Below are positions 9,435 to 19,567 of a DNA stretch of 64,000 bases, in pieces. Every line of letters begins with the position of its first letter. The stretch's first letter is position 1. Source of the stretch: Dictyoglomus thermophilum H-6-12 (GTDB lineage: Bacteria > Dictyoglomota > Dictyoglomia > Dictyoglomales > Dictyoglomaceae); the NCBI RefSeq assembly GCF_000020965.1, contig NC_011297.1:1006387-1070386 (forward strand), written 5' to 3'. The translations under genes were made by a program, and so were the position numbers. The notes below the pieces were generated by a model. It did not search any database. It was not told the DNA's origin and saw only the letters and a list, made by a program, of their open reading frames with translations.

Positions 9435-9463
9435 TTGACAGCTAAAGCAAAGCTTTATATAAT
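9435..9463 (+). promoter_or_regulatory. Consensus sigma-70 promoter of tRNA-Leu
   Basis: A perfect TTGACA at 9435-9440 and a perfect TATAAT at 9458-9463 with exactly 17 bp between them. The predicted transcript starts near 9470, a few bases before the mature tRNA 5' end. Confidence 0.9.
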
Positions 9464-9476
9464 CTTTAAAGAAAAT

Positions 9477-9564
9477 GCCGAGGTGGTGGAATTTGGCAGA
9501 CACGTAGCATTGAGGGTGCTATGGGCATAAGCCCGTCCGGGTTCAAATCCCGGCCTCGGCACCA
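9477..9564 (+). tRNA. tRNA-Leu (anticodon GAG)
   Basis: The acceptor stem GCCGAGG/CCTCGGC, discriminator A and encoded CCA close the cloverleaf. The anticodon stem TAGCA/TGCTA encloses the loop TTGAGGG, giving anticodon GAG. A long variable arm GGGC-ATAA-GCCC marks a class II tRNA. The T arm is CCGGG/CCCGG with loop TTCAAAT. It decodes CUC and CUU leucine codons and is the natural partner for the CUC specifier proposed for the T-box at 31.7 kb. Confidence 0.97.
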
Positions 9565-9570
9565 ATTCTT

Positions 9571-9609
9571 AAAATAAAACTCTTCCCAAAACGGGAAGGG
9601 TTTTATTTT
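9571..9609 (+). terminator. Intrinsic terminator after tRNA-Leu
   Basis: A 17-bp stem runs from 9571-9587 to 9593-9609 with one G-T pair and the loop AAAAC. It has a CTTCCC/GGGAAG core and a run of T and A on the 3' side. The stem is AT-rich at its base and could also act on the other strand. It sits immediately before the oppD Shine-Dalgarno, so oppD-oppF expression may depend on readthrough. Confidence 0.88.
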
Positions 9610-9626
9610 AAAAGGAGGCAACACTT

Positions 9627-10616
9627 GTGAACGAGCTACTGCTTGAGGTTAAAAATTTAAAAACATATTTTTTTACCGATGAAGGTATAGTAAAGGCTGT
9701 TGACGATGTTAGTTTTAGTCTTAGTAAGGGAGAAAGTTTAGGTATAGTTGGAGAGTCTGGAAGCGGAAAGAGTGTAACAGCTCTTTCTATAATGAGGTTA
9801 GTTCAAAATCCGCCAGGAAAAATCATGGGGGGCGAAATTTGGTATAGGGGAGAGAACCTGCTTGAGAAGAAAGAGACTGAAATGAGAGAGATTCGAGGTA
9901 ATAAAATATCTATGATTTTTCAAGATCCTATGACCTCATTAAACCCTGTATTTACTATTGGTGATCAAATAATGGAAGCTATAATTTTGCATCAAAAGTT
10001 AGATAAAACATCAGCAAGGAAAAAGGCTATTGAAATGTTAGAATTGGTTAGGATACCCGAAGCAAGTAAGAGAATAGATGAGTATCCCCACCAGTTCAGT
10101 GGAGGAATGAGACAAAGAGTTATGATTGCAATGGCCCTTTCCTGTAATCCTGAAGTCTTAATTGCTGATGAGCCTACCACAGCTCTTGATGTAACTATTC
10201 AAGCTCAAATCTTAGATCTTATAAAACAACTCCAAAAAGAGTTAGGTATGTCTTTGATACTTATAACCCATGATATGGGAGTAGTGGCAGAAACATGTCA
10301 TAATGTTCTTGTAATGTACGCTGGAAAGGTTGTAGAATATGCTGATGTAAAGACCATATTCAAGAGACCTTCTCATCCGTATACCATAGGGCTTTTAGAA
10401 TCAGTTCCTAGGCTTGATGTAAGAAAAGATAGATTAAAAGCAATAGAAGGTCAACCTCCTGACTTGGTCTCTCTTCCTAATTACTGCTATTATGCTGAAA
10501 GATGTCCATATAAAACTCCTGAATGTTTTGAGCAAATTCCTGACCTTGTAGAGATAGAACCAGGACATTACTCTCGTTGTATACATGCTAAAAATCTTAG
10601 GAGGTCCTATGAATAA
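9627..10616 (+). CDS. oppD: Oligopeptide/dipeptide ABC transporter ATPase, OppD type
   Basis: A 329-residue ATPase with Walker A GESGSGKS, signature FSGGMRQRV and Walker [12 protein letters not shown]. Its C-terminal extension carries the OppC/DppD motif with a cysteine cluster ([16 protein letters not shown]), which in this family can bind an iron-sulfur cluster. It starts with GTG at 9627 behind AGGAGG at 9613-9618. Only ATPases are present: no permease or peptide-binding protein is nearby, so the partner subunits must be encoded elsewhere. The substrate, peptide or possibly oligosaccharide, cannot be told from the ATPase. Confidence 0.92.
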   Translation: MNELLLEVKNLKTYFFTDEGIVKAVDDVSFSLSKGESLGIVGESGSGKSVTALSIMRLVQNPPGKIMGGEIWYRGENLLEKKETEMREIRGNKISMIFQDPMTSLNPVFTIGDQIMEAIILHQKLDKTSARKKAIEMLELVRIPEASKRIDEYPHQFSGGMRQRVMIAMALSCNPEVLIADEPTTALDVTIQAQILDLIKQLQKELGMSLILITHDMGVVAETCHNVLVMYAGKVVEYADVKTIFKRPSHPYTIGLLESVPRLDVRKDRLKAIEGQPPDLVSLPNYCYYAERCPYKTPECFEQIPDLVEIEPGHYSRCIHAKNLRRSYE

Positions 10617-11598
10617 CTTTTCTGAAGAGATCATAATAGAAGTAAAAAATCTTAAAAAATATTTTCCAATAAAGAGAGGAATAATACTATCAAAGCATGT
10701 TGGTGATGTAAAGGCCGTTGATGATGTAAGTTTTTATATAAGAAAAGGAGAAACTTTAGGTCTTGTTGGGGAATCAGGGTGTGGTAAAAGTACTGTAGCA
10801 AGGACTATTATAAGACTTCTTGAACCAACTGATGGGCAAATAATTTTTGATGGGAGTGATATTACAAAACTTTCTAATAAAGATTTAAGAAAAATCAGAA
10901 AGGATATGCAGATAATATTTCAGGATCCTTATTCTTCTCTAAATCCAAGAATGACTGTAAGTGAAATTATAGGAGAACCATTAGAAGTTCATGGTATTGT
11001 AAGAAACTCTAAAGAGAAAGAGAAAAGAGTTCAGGAACTTTTAGAACTTGTGGGTCTTGCCCCTTATCATGCCACAAGATATCCTCACGAATTTTCGGGT
11101 GGTCAGAGGCAAAGAATAGGAATAGCAAGAGTTCTTGCCTTGAACCCCAAATTTATAGTCGCTGATGAACCAACTTCTGCATTGGATGTTTCAATAAGAT
11201 CTCAGATAATTAATTTGATGCAAGATCTTCAAAAAGAATTTAAGTTAACTTATCTTTTCATATCTCATGATTTAGCAGTTATAAGACATATATGTGACAG
11301 AATTGCTGTGATGTATTTGGGGAAAATTGTAGAAATAGCCAATAATGATGATCTGTATAATTCTCCCCTTCATCCATATACTCAGGCTTTGCTCTCTGCT
11401 ATACCTATTCCAGATCCTGAAGTGGCAGAAAAAAGGAAAAAGATTGTGCTTACTGGAGACGTTCCAAGCCCCGTAAATCCTCCTTCAGGATGTAGATTTC
11501 ATCCCAGATGTCCCAGTGTGATGGATATTTGCTCAAAAGAAGAGCCAATTTTAAAAGAAATTAATCCGGGCCACTTTGTGGCTTGTCATTTATATTAA
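10609..11598 (+). CDS. oppF: Oligopeptide/dipeptide ABC transporter ATPase, OppF type
   Basis: Second ATPase of the importer, 329 residues, with Walker [10 protein letters not shown], signature FSGGQRQRI and Walker [13 protein letters not shown]. The C-terminal extension ends with GCRFHPRCP and a further cysteine, typical of OppF/DppF. ATG at 10609 follows TAGGAGGT, and its start overlaps the oppD end by 8 bp, indicating coupling and a heterodimeric ATPase. A longer reading from 10585 is possible but has no ribosome-binding site. Confidence 0.92.
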   Translation: MNNFSEEIIIEVKNLKKYFPIKRGIILSKHVGDVKAVDDVSFYIRKGETLGLVGESGCGKSTVARTIIRLLEPTDGQIIFDGSDITKLSNKDLRKIRKDMQIIFQDPYSSLNPRMTVSEIIGEPLEVHGIVRNSKEKEKRVQELLELVGLAPYHATRYPHEFSGGQRQRIGIARVLALNPKFIVADEPTSALDVSIRSQIINLMQDLQKEFKLTYLFISHDLAVIRHICDRIAVMYLGKIVEIANNDDLYNSPLHPYTQALLSAIPIPDPEVAEKRKKIVLTGDVPSPVNPPSGCRFHPRCPSVMDICSKEEPILKEINPGHFVACHLY

Positions 11599-11602
11599 GA
11601 GT

Positions 11603-11905
11603 ATGGAGAGAAGAGACTTTAAAGAACAACTTAAGAAGACAGCACATCTTGCAAGATTACATCTTACTCCGGAGGAGGAAGAACTTTTTGCAAAACAACT
11701 ACAAAATATTCTTGATTATTTTAAGAAACTTCAAGAGCTTGACACTTCAAATGTAGAACCTATGGCTCATGTATTACCTCTTTATAACATTTGGAGAGAA
11801 GATGAAGTAAGAGAAAGCATATCTCAGGAAGAAGCCTTAAAAAATGCTCCTGAAATTGAGGACTTAGGATTTAAAATACCAAGGATAATGAAGAGGGAAG
11901 AATGA
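11603..11905 (+). CDS. gatC: Aspartyl/glutamyl-tRNA(Asn/Gln) amidotransferase subunit C
   Basis: The small stabilising subunit of the GatCAB amidotransferase, about 100 residues. It has the family pattern AHLARLHLTPEEEELFAKQL near the N-terminus and the conserved MAHVLPL segment. ATG at 11603 lies four bases after the oppF stop, and the stop overlaps gatA by 4 bp (ATGA). Confidence 0.93.
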   Translation: MERRDFKEQLKKTAHLARLHLTPEEEELFAKQLQNILDYFKKLQELDTSNVEPMAHVLPLYNIWREDEVRESISQEEALKNAPEIEDLGFKIPRIMKREE

Positions 11906-13353
11906 GAACTTTAAGAGAGATTAAAAAAATTTATGAAAATAAAGAGGCTAATGTTAAAGAAGTTGTCGAAAGTTATCTTGAGAAAATAAAAGAGTGGGAA
12001 CCTTATATTAACGCTTTCTTACATATACCTTACGAAGATATAGAAAAGCAGGTTAAAGAACTTGAAAGTAAATCTCCAAATCTTCCTTTGTATGGTATTC
12101 CTATTGCTATTAAAGATAATATTCTTACAAAGAATATAAAGACTACTTGTGCCTCAAAAATTCTTGAAAACTTTATACCACCTTATGATGCCACAGTAGT
12201 AAAAAGACTAAAAGAAAATGGTGCCATTATAATTGGAAAAACAAATTTAGATGAATTTGCCATGGGATCTTCTTGCGAAAATTCTGCTTTTGGTCCTACC
12301 AAAAATCCTTGGGATATAGAAAGAGTACCCGGTGGATCAAGTGGAGGATCTGCAGCATGCGTCTCTGCTGGTGAGGTTCCGGTATCCTTAGGTTCAGATA
12401 CAGGAGGGTCTATAAGGCTTCCTGCATCTTTTACAGGAGTGATAGGACTAAAACCAACTTACGGGTTAGTCTCTCGGTTTGGACTTGTTGCTTTTGCTTC
12501 GTCATTAGATCAAATAGGGCCTTTTGGAAGAACTGTGGAAGATATAGCAATAACACTTCAAATCATTGCAGGACATGATCCTATGGACTCAACATCATCT
12601 CCCTACGAAATTCCTAATTATTTAGAGGGCTTGGGAAAAAGTGTTAAAAATTGGAGAGTGGGAATTCCAAAAGAGCTTTGGTATAAAGGAGTCTCAGAGG
12701 AAGTACTTAAGACCCTTGAGAATTCTTTTGATGTATTCAAAGAAATGGGCGTAACTATTGAAGAAATATCTTTACCTTCTCTTGAGTATGCCCTTCCAGT
12801 TTATTATATAATCTCTACCTCAGAGGCAAGTTCAAACCTTGCTCGGTATGATGGGGTAAAATACGGTTATAGAGACTTTACTGCAGAAGATATCATTTCT
12901 ATGTACAAACAGACTAGAGGAAAGGGCTTTGGAAGTGAGGTAAAAAGAAGAATAATTCTTGGAACCTATGCCTTAAGTGCAGGATATTACGATGCATACT
13001 ATTTAAAAGCCACAAAGGTAAGAAGACTAATAAGGATGGAGTTTGAGGAGGCCTTTAAAAAAGTAGATATTATAGCATCACCTACAAGTCCTGTTTTGCC
13101 TTTTAAGCTTGGAGAAAGGATATCTGACCCACTACAAATGTATTTAACAGATATAATGACTATTCCAGTAAATCTTGCAGGAATTCCAGCCATATCTATG
13201 CCTGCTGGGTTCTACAATAATCTTCCTGTTGGAATTCAATTCATGAGTTCCTTCTTTACAGAGGATAAATTGCTCCAATTTGCCTATGCTTATCAACAAT
13301 TTGTAGATTTTTCAAAGAAATATCCTACCCTTCCTAATAAGGAGAGAGTATAA
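11902..13353 (+). CDS. gatA: Aspartyl/glutamyl-tRNA amidotransferase subunit A
   Basis: The amidase-signature subunit that releases ammonia from glutamine. The catalytic Ser-cisSer-Lys triad region is visible as IPIAIKDN (Lys), [10 protein letters not shown] and [11 protein letters not shown]. The length, 483 residues, is normal. It works with GatC and GatB to convert Glu-tRNA(Gln) and/or Asp-tRNA(Asn). The three genes form a compact operon. Confidence 0.97.
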   Translation: MRTLREIKKIYENKEANVKEVVESYLEKIKEWEPYINAFLHIPYEDIEKQVKELESKSPNLPLYGIPIAIKDNILTKNIKTTCASKILENFIPPYDATVVKRLKENGAIIIGKTNLDEFAMGSSCENSAFGPTKNPWDIERVPGGSSGGSAACVSAGEVPVSLGSDTGGSIRLPASFTGVIGLKPTYGLVSRFGLVAFASSLDQIGPFGRTVEDIAITLQIIAGHDPMDSTSSPYEIPNYLEGLGKSVKNWRVGIPKELWYKGVSEEVLKTLENSFDVFKEMGVTIEEISLPSLEYALPVYYIISTSEASSNLARYDGVKYGYRDFTAEDIISMYKQTRGKGFGSEVKRRIILGTYALSAGYYDAYYLKATKVRRLIRMEFEEAFKKVDIIASPTSPVLPFKLGERISDPLQMYLTDIMTIPVNLAGIPAISMPAGFYNNLPVGIQFMSSFFTEDKLLQFAYAYQQFVDFSKKYPTLPNKERV

Positions 13354-13355
13354 AG

Positions 13356-14801
13356 ATGTATAAGCCTGTTATTGGTCTTGAAGTTCATGCCCAATTATCT
13401 ACAAAGACAAAACTATTTTGCTCTTGTAGTACTGAGCATGAAAATTTGCCTCCTAACACTAATGTTTGCCCTATTTGTATGGGCTTTCCAGGAGTTTTAC
13501 CTGTGGTAAATAAAAAGGCAGTGGAATATGCTATTAAGGCTGGTCTTGCCTTAAATTGTGAAATATCTAATTATTCCAAATTTGATAGAAAGAATTATTT
13601 CTATCCTGATCTTCCTAAGGGATATCAGATTTCTCAATATGATCTACCATTGTGTAGAAATGGATATATAGATCTTTATGTAGATGGAGAAATAAAAAGA
13701 GTAAGAATAAAAAGGATTCATCTTGAAGAAGATGCAGGAAAACTTCTCCATATAGGCTCTGGAGATAGACTCTCTGAATCTGACTACAGTCTTGTGGATT
13801 TCAATAGAGCAGGAATACCTCTCATTGAGATAGTTACAGAGCCTGATATAAATTCTCCTAAAGAGGCAAGACTTTTTTTACAAGAGTTAAGACTTATATT
13901 GAGATATTTGGGTATTAGTAGTGGTGATATGGAAAAGGGTTCCCTAAGGTGCGATGCTAATATATCCATCCAGACCGAGGAAGGTAAATTTGGAACAAGA
14001 ACAGAAATTAAGAATGTTAATTCTTTCTTTTCTCTCGAAAAAGCTCTTGAATATGAGATAGAGAGGCAGATTGAAATCTTAAAAAGAGGCGAAGAAGTTA
14101 TCCAAGAAACAAGACATTGGGATGAAAAGAAGCAAAAAACTGTAAGTTTAAGAAGTAAGGAAGAGGCAGAAGATTATAGGTATTTTCCAGAGCCAGATCT
14201 TCCCCCCTTAATGGTAACTGAAGAAATGAAAAATAAATTAAAAAGCGAGATACCCGAACTTCCAGCAAAAAGAAGAGAACGATATTTAGCTTTAGAGCTT
14301 TCTCCTGTAGATGTGGAGATTCTTGTATCTGACAAAGATTTATCAGATTTTTTTGATAAAGCATTAAGAATTTATGGAAACGCCAAAAATCTTCATAGCT
14401 GGTTGTCGGTAGAGATACTAAGTTATTTAAATGAAAATAAGCTTGAATTTAAAGATTTAGATATCGATCCTGAAAAATTTGTAAAATTAATAGAAATGGT
14501 AGATAAAAATGAAATCACAAGGCCTGTAGCTAAAGAAGTTTTAAGAAAATATCTTACCCAAAAAGAGGATCCTTTGGTTATAATAGAAAAAGAAGGCCTT
14601 AGAGTTGTAGCCGATACTTCCTATTTGCAAGATATAATTAAAAATGTTATATCAAACAATAGTAAGGCAGTGGAAGATTGGAAAAAGGGTAAAAAACAAG
14701 TTATAAATTTTTTGGTTGGTCAGGTGATGAAAGAAACAAGGGGTAGAGCAAGTCTTGATGTGGTCAAAAACCTTCTTGAAGAAGAGTTGAATAAATTATG
14801 A
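13356..14801 (+). CDS. gatB: Aspartyl/glutamyl-tRNA amidotransferase subunit B
   Basis: A 481-residue kinase-like subunit that activates and amidates the misacylated tRNA. The hallmarks are [16 protein letters not shown], the cysteine pair CSC...CPICMG (a zinc site), [13 protein letters not shown] and [10 protein letters not shown]. The C-terminal YqeY-like tail domain is complete. The stop overlaps the start of pilB by 4 bp, so the pilus operon may be partly co-transcribed with gatCAB. Confidence 0.97.
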   Translation: MYKPVIGLEVHAQLSTKTKLFCSCSTEHENLPPNTNVCPICMGFPGVLPVVNKKAVEYAIKAGLALNCEISNYSKFDRKNYFYPDLPKGYQISQYDLPLCRNGYIDLYVDGEIKRVRIKRIHLEEDAGKLLHIGSGDRLSESDYSLVDFNRAGIPLIEIVTEPDINSPKEARLFLQELRLILRYLGISSGDMEKGSLRCDANISIQTEEGKFGTRTEIKNVNSFFSLEKALEYEIERQIEILKRGEEVIQETRHWDEKKQKTVSLRSKEEAEDYRYFPEPDLPPLMVTEEMKNKLKSEIPELPAKRRERYLALELSPVDVEILVSDKDLSDFFDKALRIYGNAKNLHSWLSVEILSYLNENKLEFKDLDIDPEKFVKLIEMVDKNEITRPVAKEVLRKYLTQKEDPLVIIEKEGLRVVADTSYLQDIIKNVISNNSKAVEDWKKGKKQVINFLVGQVMKETRGRASLDVVKNLLEEELNKL

Positions 14802-16483
14802 AGGAAAAAAAGCCCTTAGGTGAATATTTATTAGAGCAAGGGCTGATTACTAAAGAACAGCTAGAAAAAGCTCTTGAAGAGCAAAAAAAGACAGGAGCAA
14901 AACTTGGACAAATTCTTATAGAAAGAGGATATGTAAAACCAGAAGATATAGGAAAGGTTTTAGAAAAACAGAGCGAAATTCCATATATTTCACTGGCTGA
15001 AGTTCAGATAGATGAAAGGGTTGCAAAGAGTTTTCCAGAGAATCTATTAAGAAGATATAAATTTATTCCCATTAAAAGAGAGTCTGGCGTCTTACATATA
15101 GCAGTTGTACCCCCTATAGATCCTGTGGTAATAAATGAAATAAGAAGAATTGTTAAATCTCCTATAAGAATTTTTATCATTACAGATAAGGAGTTTAACC
15201 AAGCAATATCTAAACTTTTTCCCTTAGAAAAAGCAACCCTTACAGTAGTACAAGACTTTCAAAAAACTGCTCCAGAACCTACTGTAGAGATACCCCCAGC
15301 CTTAGGGGTAGAGGAAGCCCCAATTGTAAAACTTGTATCATCCATAATAAATGAAGCCATAAACAGAAATGCCAGTGATATTCACTTAGACCCTCAAGAA
15401 AAGGAAATGAAGGTAAGATACAGGATACATGGAATACTCTATGATATAATGACCATTCCTAAAGAGGTTCAAGATGCGGTAGTTACAAGAATAAAAGTAA
15501 TCTCTGGAATGGATATAGCAGAAAAAAGAAGACCTCAAGATGGTAGAGCTACCTATAGATATGAAAATAGAGTTTTTGACCTGCGTGTAGCTTCTATTGG
15601 GGCTACTTATGGTGAAATGGTAGTAATAAGGCTTTTAGATAAAACCAAGGTACTTATCGAACTTGATAGATTAGGAATGTCAGATTACGATTTGAAAGTT
15701 TTTGAAAATCTTATAAAGAGACCTTTTGGTATGATCCTTGTGACAGGTCCTACAGGAAGTGGAAAAACTACTACTTTGTATTCTGCTCTTAATGTATTAA
15801 ACAAACCTGAAGTGAATATAATCACCCTTGAAGATCCTGTAGAATATGCTCTCCCGGGCATAAATCAAATTCAGATACAACCCCGAATAGGTATAGATTT
15901 TGCAGCAGGACTTAGAAATATTCTAAGACTTGATCCCAATATAATCATGGTAGGCGAAATACGAGATACCGAAACCCTAAATACCTCCATAGAAGCAGCC
16001 TTAACAGGGCATTTGCTCTTGAGTACTTTCCATGCTAATGACTCTGCAAGTGCTATTGCAAGGCTTGTTCAAATGGGAGTTGAGCCTTTTCTTATAGCCT
16101 CCTCTCTAATTGGCATCGTAGCACAGAGATTAGTAAGAACTATATGCCTTTCCTGTAAAGAAGAATATACCCCATCTCCTGAGGAGATTGAAGAACTTGG
16201 TCTAACAAAAGAGGAAGGTAAAAATATAACTCTTGCTCGAGGAAAGGGTTGTCTCTTCTGTAATTATACTGGATATACAGGAAGAACAGGAGTTTTTGAA
16301 ATTCTCAGAGTTACCAAAAATATAAGAAGTTTGATAAATTCTGGTGCATCCATAGACGAGATAAGAAATACTGCCCTTAAAGAAGGAATGAAAACCCTAT
16401 TTATGAATGCTAGAGAAAAAGTTCTAAACAAAATCACTACTATTGATGAGATAAGAAGAGTAATAGCCTGGGAGGAGAGTTGA
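14798..16483 (+). CDS. pilB: Type IV pilus assembly ATPase PilB (GspE family)
   Basis: The cytoplasmic hexameric ATPase that powers pilus polymerisation. An N-terminal MshEN/GspE-N domain (residues about 5-140) precedes the motor. Walker A is GPTGSGKTT at 317-325; Walker B is IIMVGEIRD at 382-390. The zinc-binding tetracysteine is Cys450, Cys453, Cys485 and Cys488. The length is 561 residues. It is followed immediately by pilC. No PilT retraction ATPase is encoded in the window, so the filament may be non-retractile or use a PilT from elsewhere. Confidence 0.95.
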   Translation: MKEKKPLGEYLLEQGLITKEQLEKALEEQKKTGAKLGQILIERGYVKPEDIGKVLEKQSEIPYISLAEVQIDERVAKSFPENLLRRYKFIPIKRESGVLHIAVVPPIDPVVINEIRRIVKSPIRIFIITDKEFNQAISKLFPLEKATLTVVQDFQKTAPEPTVEIPPALGVEEAPIVKLVSSIINEAINRNASDIHLDPQEKEMKVRYRIHGILYDIMTIPKEVQDAVVTRIKVISGMDIAEKRRPQDGRATYRYENRVFDLRVASIGATYGEMVVIRLLDKTKVLIELDRLGMSDYDLKVFENLIKRPFGMILVTGPTGSGKTTTLYSALNVLNKPEVNIITLEDPVEYALPGINQIQIQPRIGIDFAAGLRNILRLDPNIIMVGEIRDTETLNTSIEAALTGHLLLSTFHANDSASAIARLVQMGVEPFLIASSLIGIVAQRLVRTICLSCKEEYTPSPEEIEELGLTKEEGKNITLARGKGCLFCNYTGYTGRTGVFEILRVTKNIRSLINSGASIDEIRNTALKEGMKTLFMNAREKVLNKITTIDEIRRVIAWEES

Positions 16484-16484
16484 T

Positions 16485-17687
16485 TTGCCCTCCTTCAGGT
16501 ATGTAGCTAAGGACCTACAAGGAAAAATATATAAAGGAATTTTAGAAGCCTCTTCCGAAAGGGAAGTAAGAAAGCTTTTAAAAGCTAAAAAACTATATGT
16601 AGTTTCTGTAAAGAAAGAATCAGATTTGTGGAAAACTCTCACTTATAAGAAAAAGGTTACCCTTCCAGAGTTGGTGTTATTTACTTCTCAATTCGCAACC
16701 TTACTTAGATCTGGAATAATTTTAACTGAATGTTTGTCAACTCTTGCTACCCAAACTGACAATGCCTACTTTAGAGATGTACTCTTTGATGTAAGAAAGA
16801 ATGTGGATGCAGGATTGAGTCTTTCAGAAGCTCTAAGTAGATACCAAAATGTATTTCCTAAAATATTTATAAGTCTTGTTAGGGCTGGAGAAGTCACAGG
16901 AAGTCTTGACGTAATGTTGGATAAGCTTTCTAAGTATTTTGATCTTCAGCATGAGTTAAGAGAAAAGATAAAATCGGCTACTACATACCCTCTTATTGTT
17001 ACAATTGCAGCGATAATTGTAGTAATTTTTATGTTGACCTTTGTAATTCCTACTTTTCAAAGGGTTTATGCAAGAACTAATGTTCCCCTTCCTCTACCCA
17101 CAAGGATTACCATTTCTCTTGGCAATTTCGTTAAAAACAATATTTTGATAATACTAATCCTTATTTCCCTTTTTATTGTGGGAGTAAGGCAAAGTTTGAA
17201 GAATAAAAAGGTCAAGAGATGGTGGGATGAATATAAATTAAAAATTCCTAAAATAGGAAAGTTATGGAGGCAAATACTTCTTGCAAGATTTGCAAGTACC
17301 TTTTATGTTCTCATCACAGGAGGTATATTGATAACCCAATCCTTAGAAATATTAGAAGATGTGATAGGAAACCTATATTTCTCTGAACATTTAAGAAAGA
17401 TGTTATCAGGGGTTTTAGAAGGGCGAAATCTGTCTGATATGATGGATGAAGAGGTTTTTACTCCTCTTTTGAAGCAAATGATTGTGGTAGGGGAGAGAAG
17501 CGGTAGACTTGATACCATGCTTGAAGAATACACAAGATTTGCAGAGAGAGAAATAGATATAGGTACAAAGAGAATTACCTCTATGATAGAACCTGCCTTG
17601 ACCATTTTTTTAGGAGTAGTCGTATTCTTTATTGTTATATCCATGTATCTGCCTATGTTTAATATGGTGAGACTATTTAGAAGATAA
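16485..17687 (+). CDS. pilC: Type IV pilus inner-membrane platform protein PilC (GspF family)
   Basis: A 400-residue protein with two GspF domains (about residues 68-190 and 270-392), each with motifs such as LVRAGEVTGSLDVMLDKL and VVGERSGRLDTMLEE. Three membrane segments lie near 168-190, 220-237 and 370-392. The N-terminal segment FRYVAKDLQGKIYKGILEA is typical of the family. TTG at 16485 follows GGGAGGAG. It recruits PilB and organises pilin assembly. Confidence 0.94.
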   Translation: MPSFRYVAKDLQGKIYKGILEASSEREVRKLLKAKKLYVVSVKKESDLWKTLTYKKKVTLPELVLFTSQFATLLRSGIILTECLSTLATQTDNAYFRDVLFDVRKNVDAGLSLSEALSRYQNVFPKIFISLVRAGEVTGSLDVMLDKLSKYFDLQHELREKIKSATTYPLIVTIAAIIVVIFMLTFVIPTFQRVYARTNVPLPLPTRITISLGNFVKNNILIILILISLFIVGVRQSLKNKKVKRWWDEYKLKIPKIGKLWRQILLARFASTFYVLITGGILITQSLEILEDVIGNLYFSEHLRKMLSGVLEGRNLSDMMDEEVFTPLLKQMIVVGERSGRLDTMLEEYTRFAEREIDIGTKRITSMIEPALTIFLGVVVFFIVISMYLPMFNMVRLFRR

Positions 17688-17697
17688 TAATGTATTG

Positions 17698-17725
17698 TTG
17701 AAAACTTAATTAAAAATGCTATAAT
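17698..17725 (+). promoter_or_regulatory. Putative promoter of the major-type pilin gene
   Basis: TTGAAA at 17698-17703 and a perfect TATAAT at 17720-17725 are separated by 16 bp. They lie just after the pilC stop and about 50 bp before the pilin start, which suggests the pilin is expressed independently of pilBC. Confidence 0.7.
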
Positions 17726-17776
17726 ACAAAAAGAATAATTTTAAAAATATTTTAAATATGAAAGGAGGTGAATATT

Positions 17777-18166
17777 TTGAAGAATAGTAGAGGTTTTTCA
17801 CTCTTAGAGCTCTTAGTAGTAATCGCAATTTTAGGAATCCTAGTAGCCATTGCTTTACCAAGATATTTTGATGCAGTGGCAGATGCAAAAAGATCAGCTC
17901 AAAAATCTAACATAGCAATTATAAGAACAAGCCTTGAATATTACAGAAATAAAAACAACACATATCCAACTTTAACAAACTTTTCTTCATTCTTGTCAGA
18001 TCCAACTTATTTTGCTGAACCCGTTGTATGTCCATATAATAATAAGGCATATACTGCCGTTGATGTCTCACAAACTTCAACCTATTGGGCTACATCTGGT
18101 AATGAAAATTATTTAGGATATACAAGCACAGCAAACGCATACACCTTAACCTATACTGCTCCATAA
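17777..18166 (+). CDS. Type IV major-type pilin (PilA/GspG-like)
   Basis: A class III signal peptide is visible: a short basic leader MKNSRG followed by FSLLELLVVIAILGILVAIA, with the invariant Glu at mature position 5. The mature protein is about 124 residues and contains YYRNKNNTYPT, the pattern of GspG/PilA globular domains. TTG at 17777 is the best start, 6 bases after the AAAGGAGGTG at 17761-17770; GTG at 17768 lies inside the ribosome-binding site. Its own promoter, strong ribosome-binding site and following terminator suggest it is the most abundant subunit. Confidence 0.92.
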   Translation: MKNSRGFSLLELLVVIAILGILVAIALPRYFDAVADAKRSAQKSNIAIIRTSLEYYRNKNNTYPTLTNFSSFLSDPTYFAEPVVCPYNNKAYTAVDVSQTSTYWATSGNENYLGYTSTANAYTLTYTAP

Positions 18167-18185
18167 AATTTTTATAAATATTATC

Positions 18186-18216
18186 CCCCGGGGTATTCTC
18201 CCCGGGGTTTATTTTT
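18186..18216 (+). terminator. Intrinsic terminator after the major-type pilin
   Basis: An 8-bp GC stem, CCCCGGGG at 18186-18193 and again at 18200-18207, with loop TATTCT, is followed by TTTATTTTT. It would limit readthrough from the pilin into the minor-pilin genes, as expected where a major subunit must exceed minor subunits. Confidence 0.9.
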
Positions 18217-18218
18217 AA

Positions 18219-18686
18219 ATGAAAAGTTTTTTAGTTATTTATGCCAAGCTTAAAAAGTATAAGAGAGCTGTAATTTATTTTTTACTCCTCTCTATATTCT
18301 TTCTTTCACTATACATGCTTCTTCACATCTTCTACTGGTTAAGGGTTTATACCTTTATTTTGTCTCATGAGGTCATCATAAATTCAAGATATGCCTCAGA
18401 ACTATCTATAGTTAAAGGAGAGAGGATTATTTATTCTTTTGAATATTCTCCTAAGTTAAATACTATACTCTTTTATCAGATTTATGGAGAAAAAACTAAA
18501 AAGGTATACGTTCCACCTCAACTTCTACCTTCTGGAATAAAAGGTATTAGTCCTACAAATACTTACACTTTTTATTTTGAAAATGGCAATATATACCCTG
18601 AAGGAGAAATCATCTTTTCTACATACTTCTATAAAAAAGGGGTAAAATTTTATAAAAATGGTAAGGTCGTTTTTATAGATGAATGA
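18219..18686 (+). CDS. Membrane-anchored protein of unknown function in the pilus operon
   Basis: A 155-residue protein not recognised. A basic N-terminus (about residues 1-18) precedes one strong membrane segment at about 19-43. The remaining about 110 residues are extracytoplasmic in character, rich in Tyr, Phe and beta-forming residues, ending FYKNGKVVFIDE. There is no prepilin signal. Its ATG falls 3 bp after the terminator's T-tract, with no clear Shine-Dalgarno, so expression is probably low. Its position between the pilin and minor-pilin genes suggests an accessory pilus role, but nothing in the sequence shows the function. Confidence 0.7.
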   Translation: MKSFLVIYAKLKKYKRAVIYFLLLSIFFLSLYMLLHIFYWLRVYTFILSHEVIINSRYASELSIVKGERIIYSFEYSPKLNTILFYQIYGEKTKKVYVPPQLLPSGIKGISPTNTYTFYFENGNIYPEGEIIFSTYFYKKGVKFYKNGKVVFIDE

Positions 18687-18727
18687 TTCCTATTGTAGAA
18701 TACTTAATTTTTTATTAAAATAAAAAT

Positions 18728-19177
18728 ATGAAAAGGGGATTTAATCTCTTGGAGGTTATTGCAATAGTCTTTATCCTCGCTATTCTGTTAGGAATAGCTT
18801 TAATATCTTTGAGATCTGGTCCTGATAAAAAGCTTATTTTAGAAAATGTAGTAAATCAGTTTAAAGAGGATATTAGATTTGTTAGACAAAGAGCAATCAT
18901 AAACAAGACTATCTGGACTCTCTCTTTAATGCCATCACCCACCTATACCACTTACACTTCATATATATTTTTAGATGATAAGAACAAAATAGTTTTAAGA
19001 AAATTGTCGGATATTAATCAGGTTATCTCTACTGCTACACTTTTTTCTTTTGATAGCGATGGAAACTTTATGGGAGATGATTCTGAAACTTCTGCTACCT
19101 TAACCTTAAGTATTGATGTGTACACTGCTACTATAAAAATCAATTCCTTAGGATATGTTGAAGTTATAGGGCTATGA
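18728..19177 (+). CDS. Minor prepilin, GspH/FimT-like
   Basis: A 149-residue prepilin: leader MKRG, then FNLLEVIAIVFILAILLGIA with Glu at mature position 5. The segment VVNQFKEDIRFVRQRAIINKT resembles the alpha-helix and start of the GspH/FimT fold. ATG at 18728 has no obvious ribosome-binding site. Its stop overlaps the next prepilin by 4 bp (ATGA). Confidence 0.85.
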   Translation: MKRGFNLLEVIAIVFILAILLGIALISLRSGPDKKLILENVVNQFKEDIRFVRQRAIINKTIWTLSLMPSPTYTTYTSYIFLDDKNKIVLRKLSDINQVISTATLFSFDSDGNFMGDDSETSATLTLSIDVYTATIKINSLGYVEVIGL

Positions 19178-19566
19178 GCAAGGGCTTGACATTTTTAGAA
19201 GTCCTTATTGCTATATTATTATTAGGTATTATAATGTCCTCCATAGGTGTTGGAGTTTCCTATATCGTAAAAAGTGATGAGTATGAGAATATGTTGAAAA
19301 ATTGCCTACTTCTTACAGAAGAAAAATTAGAAGAATATAGAAAGGTTGTTACAGCAAATTGGAATGCAACTTTTACCTATTCAGGGAATTTTTCTAATAT
19401 TGGATACACCGATTACTTTTATAGTATGACAGTATTAAATGTAGGTACTACTTATTCTTTAAGGCAGATATTTCTACAAGTATGGAAGGAAGAGAATAAT
19501 AATAACAAGTCAGACGACTTTGAACCTTCGACCATAATCATTACTTATATCTCTAAAAGGAGTTAG
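19174..19566 (+). CDS. Minor prepilin, GspI/PilV-like
   Basis: A 130-residue prepilin: leader MSKG, then LTFLEVLIAILLLGIIMSSI with Glu5. The short globular part contains CLLLTEEKLEEYRK, reminiscent of GspI. It is translationally coupled to the preceding prepilin and followed after 1 base by the lamin-tail pilin gene. Confidence 0.85.
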   Translation: MSKGLTFLEVLIAILLLGIIMSSIGVGVSYIVKSDEYENMLKNCLLLTEEKLEEYRKVVTANWNATFTYSGNFSNIGYTDYFYSMTVLNVGTTYSLRQIFLQVWKEENNNNKSDDFEPSTIIITYISKRS

Positions 19567-19567
19567 C

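Noticed and set aside
16424-16642. Antisense frames of 60-150 codons within housekeeping genes
   Set aside because: They are shadows of the real coding frames, lack ribosome-binding sites and show no family motifs.
17768-17776. GTG 17768 as pilin start
   Set aside because: It lies inside the ribosome-binding site; TTG 17777 has proper spacing and gives a normal short prepilin leader.
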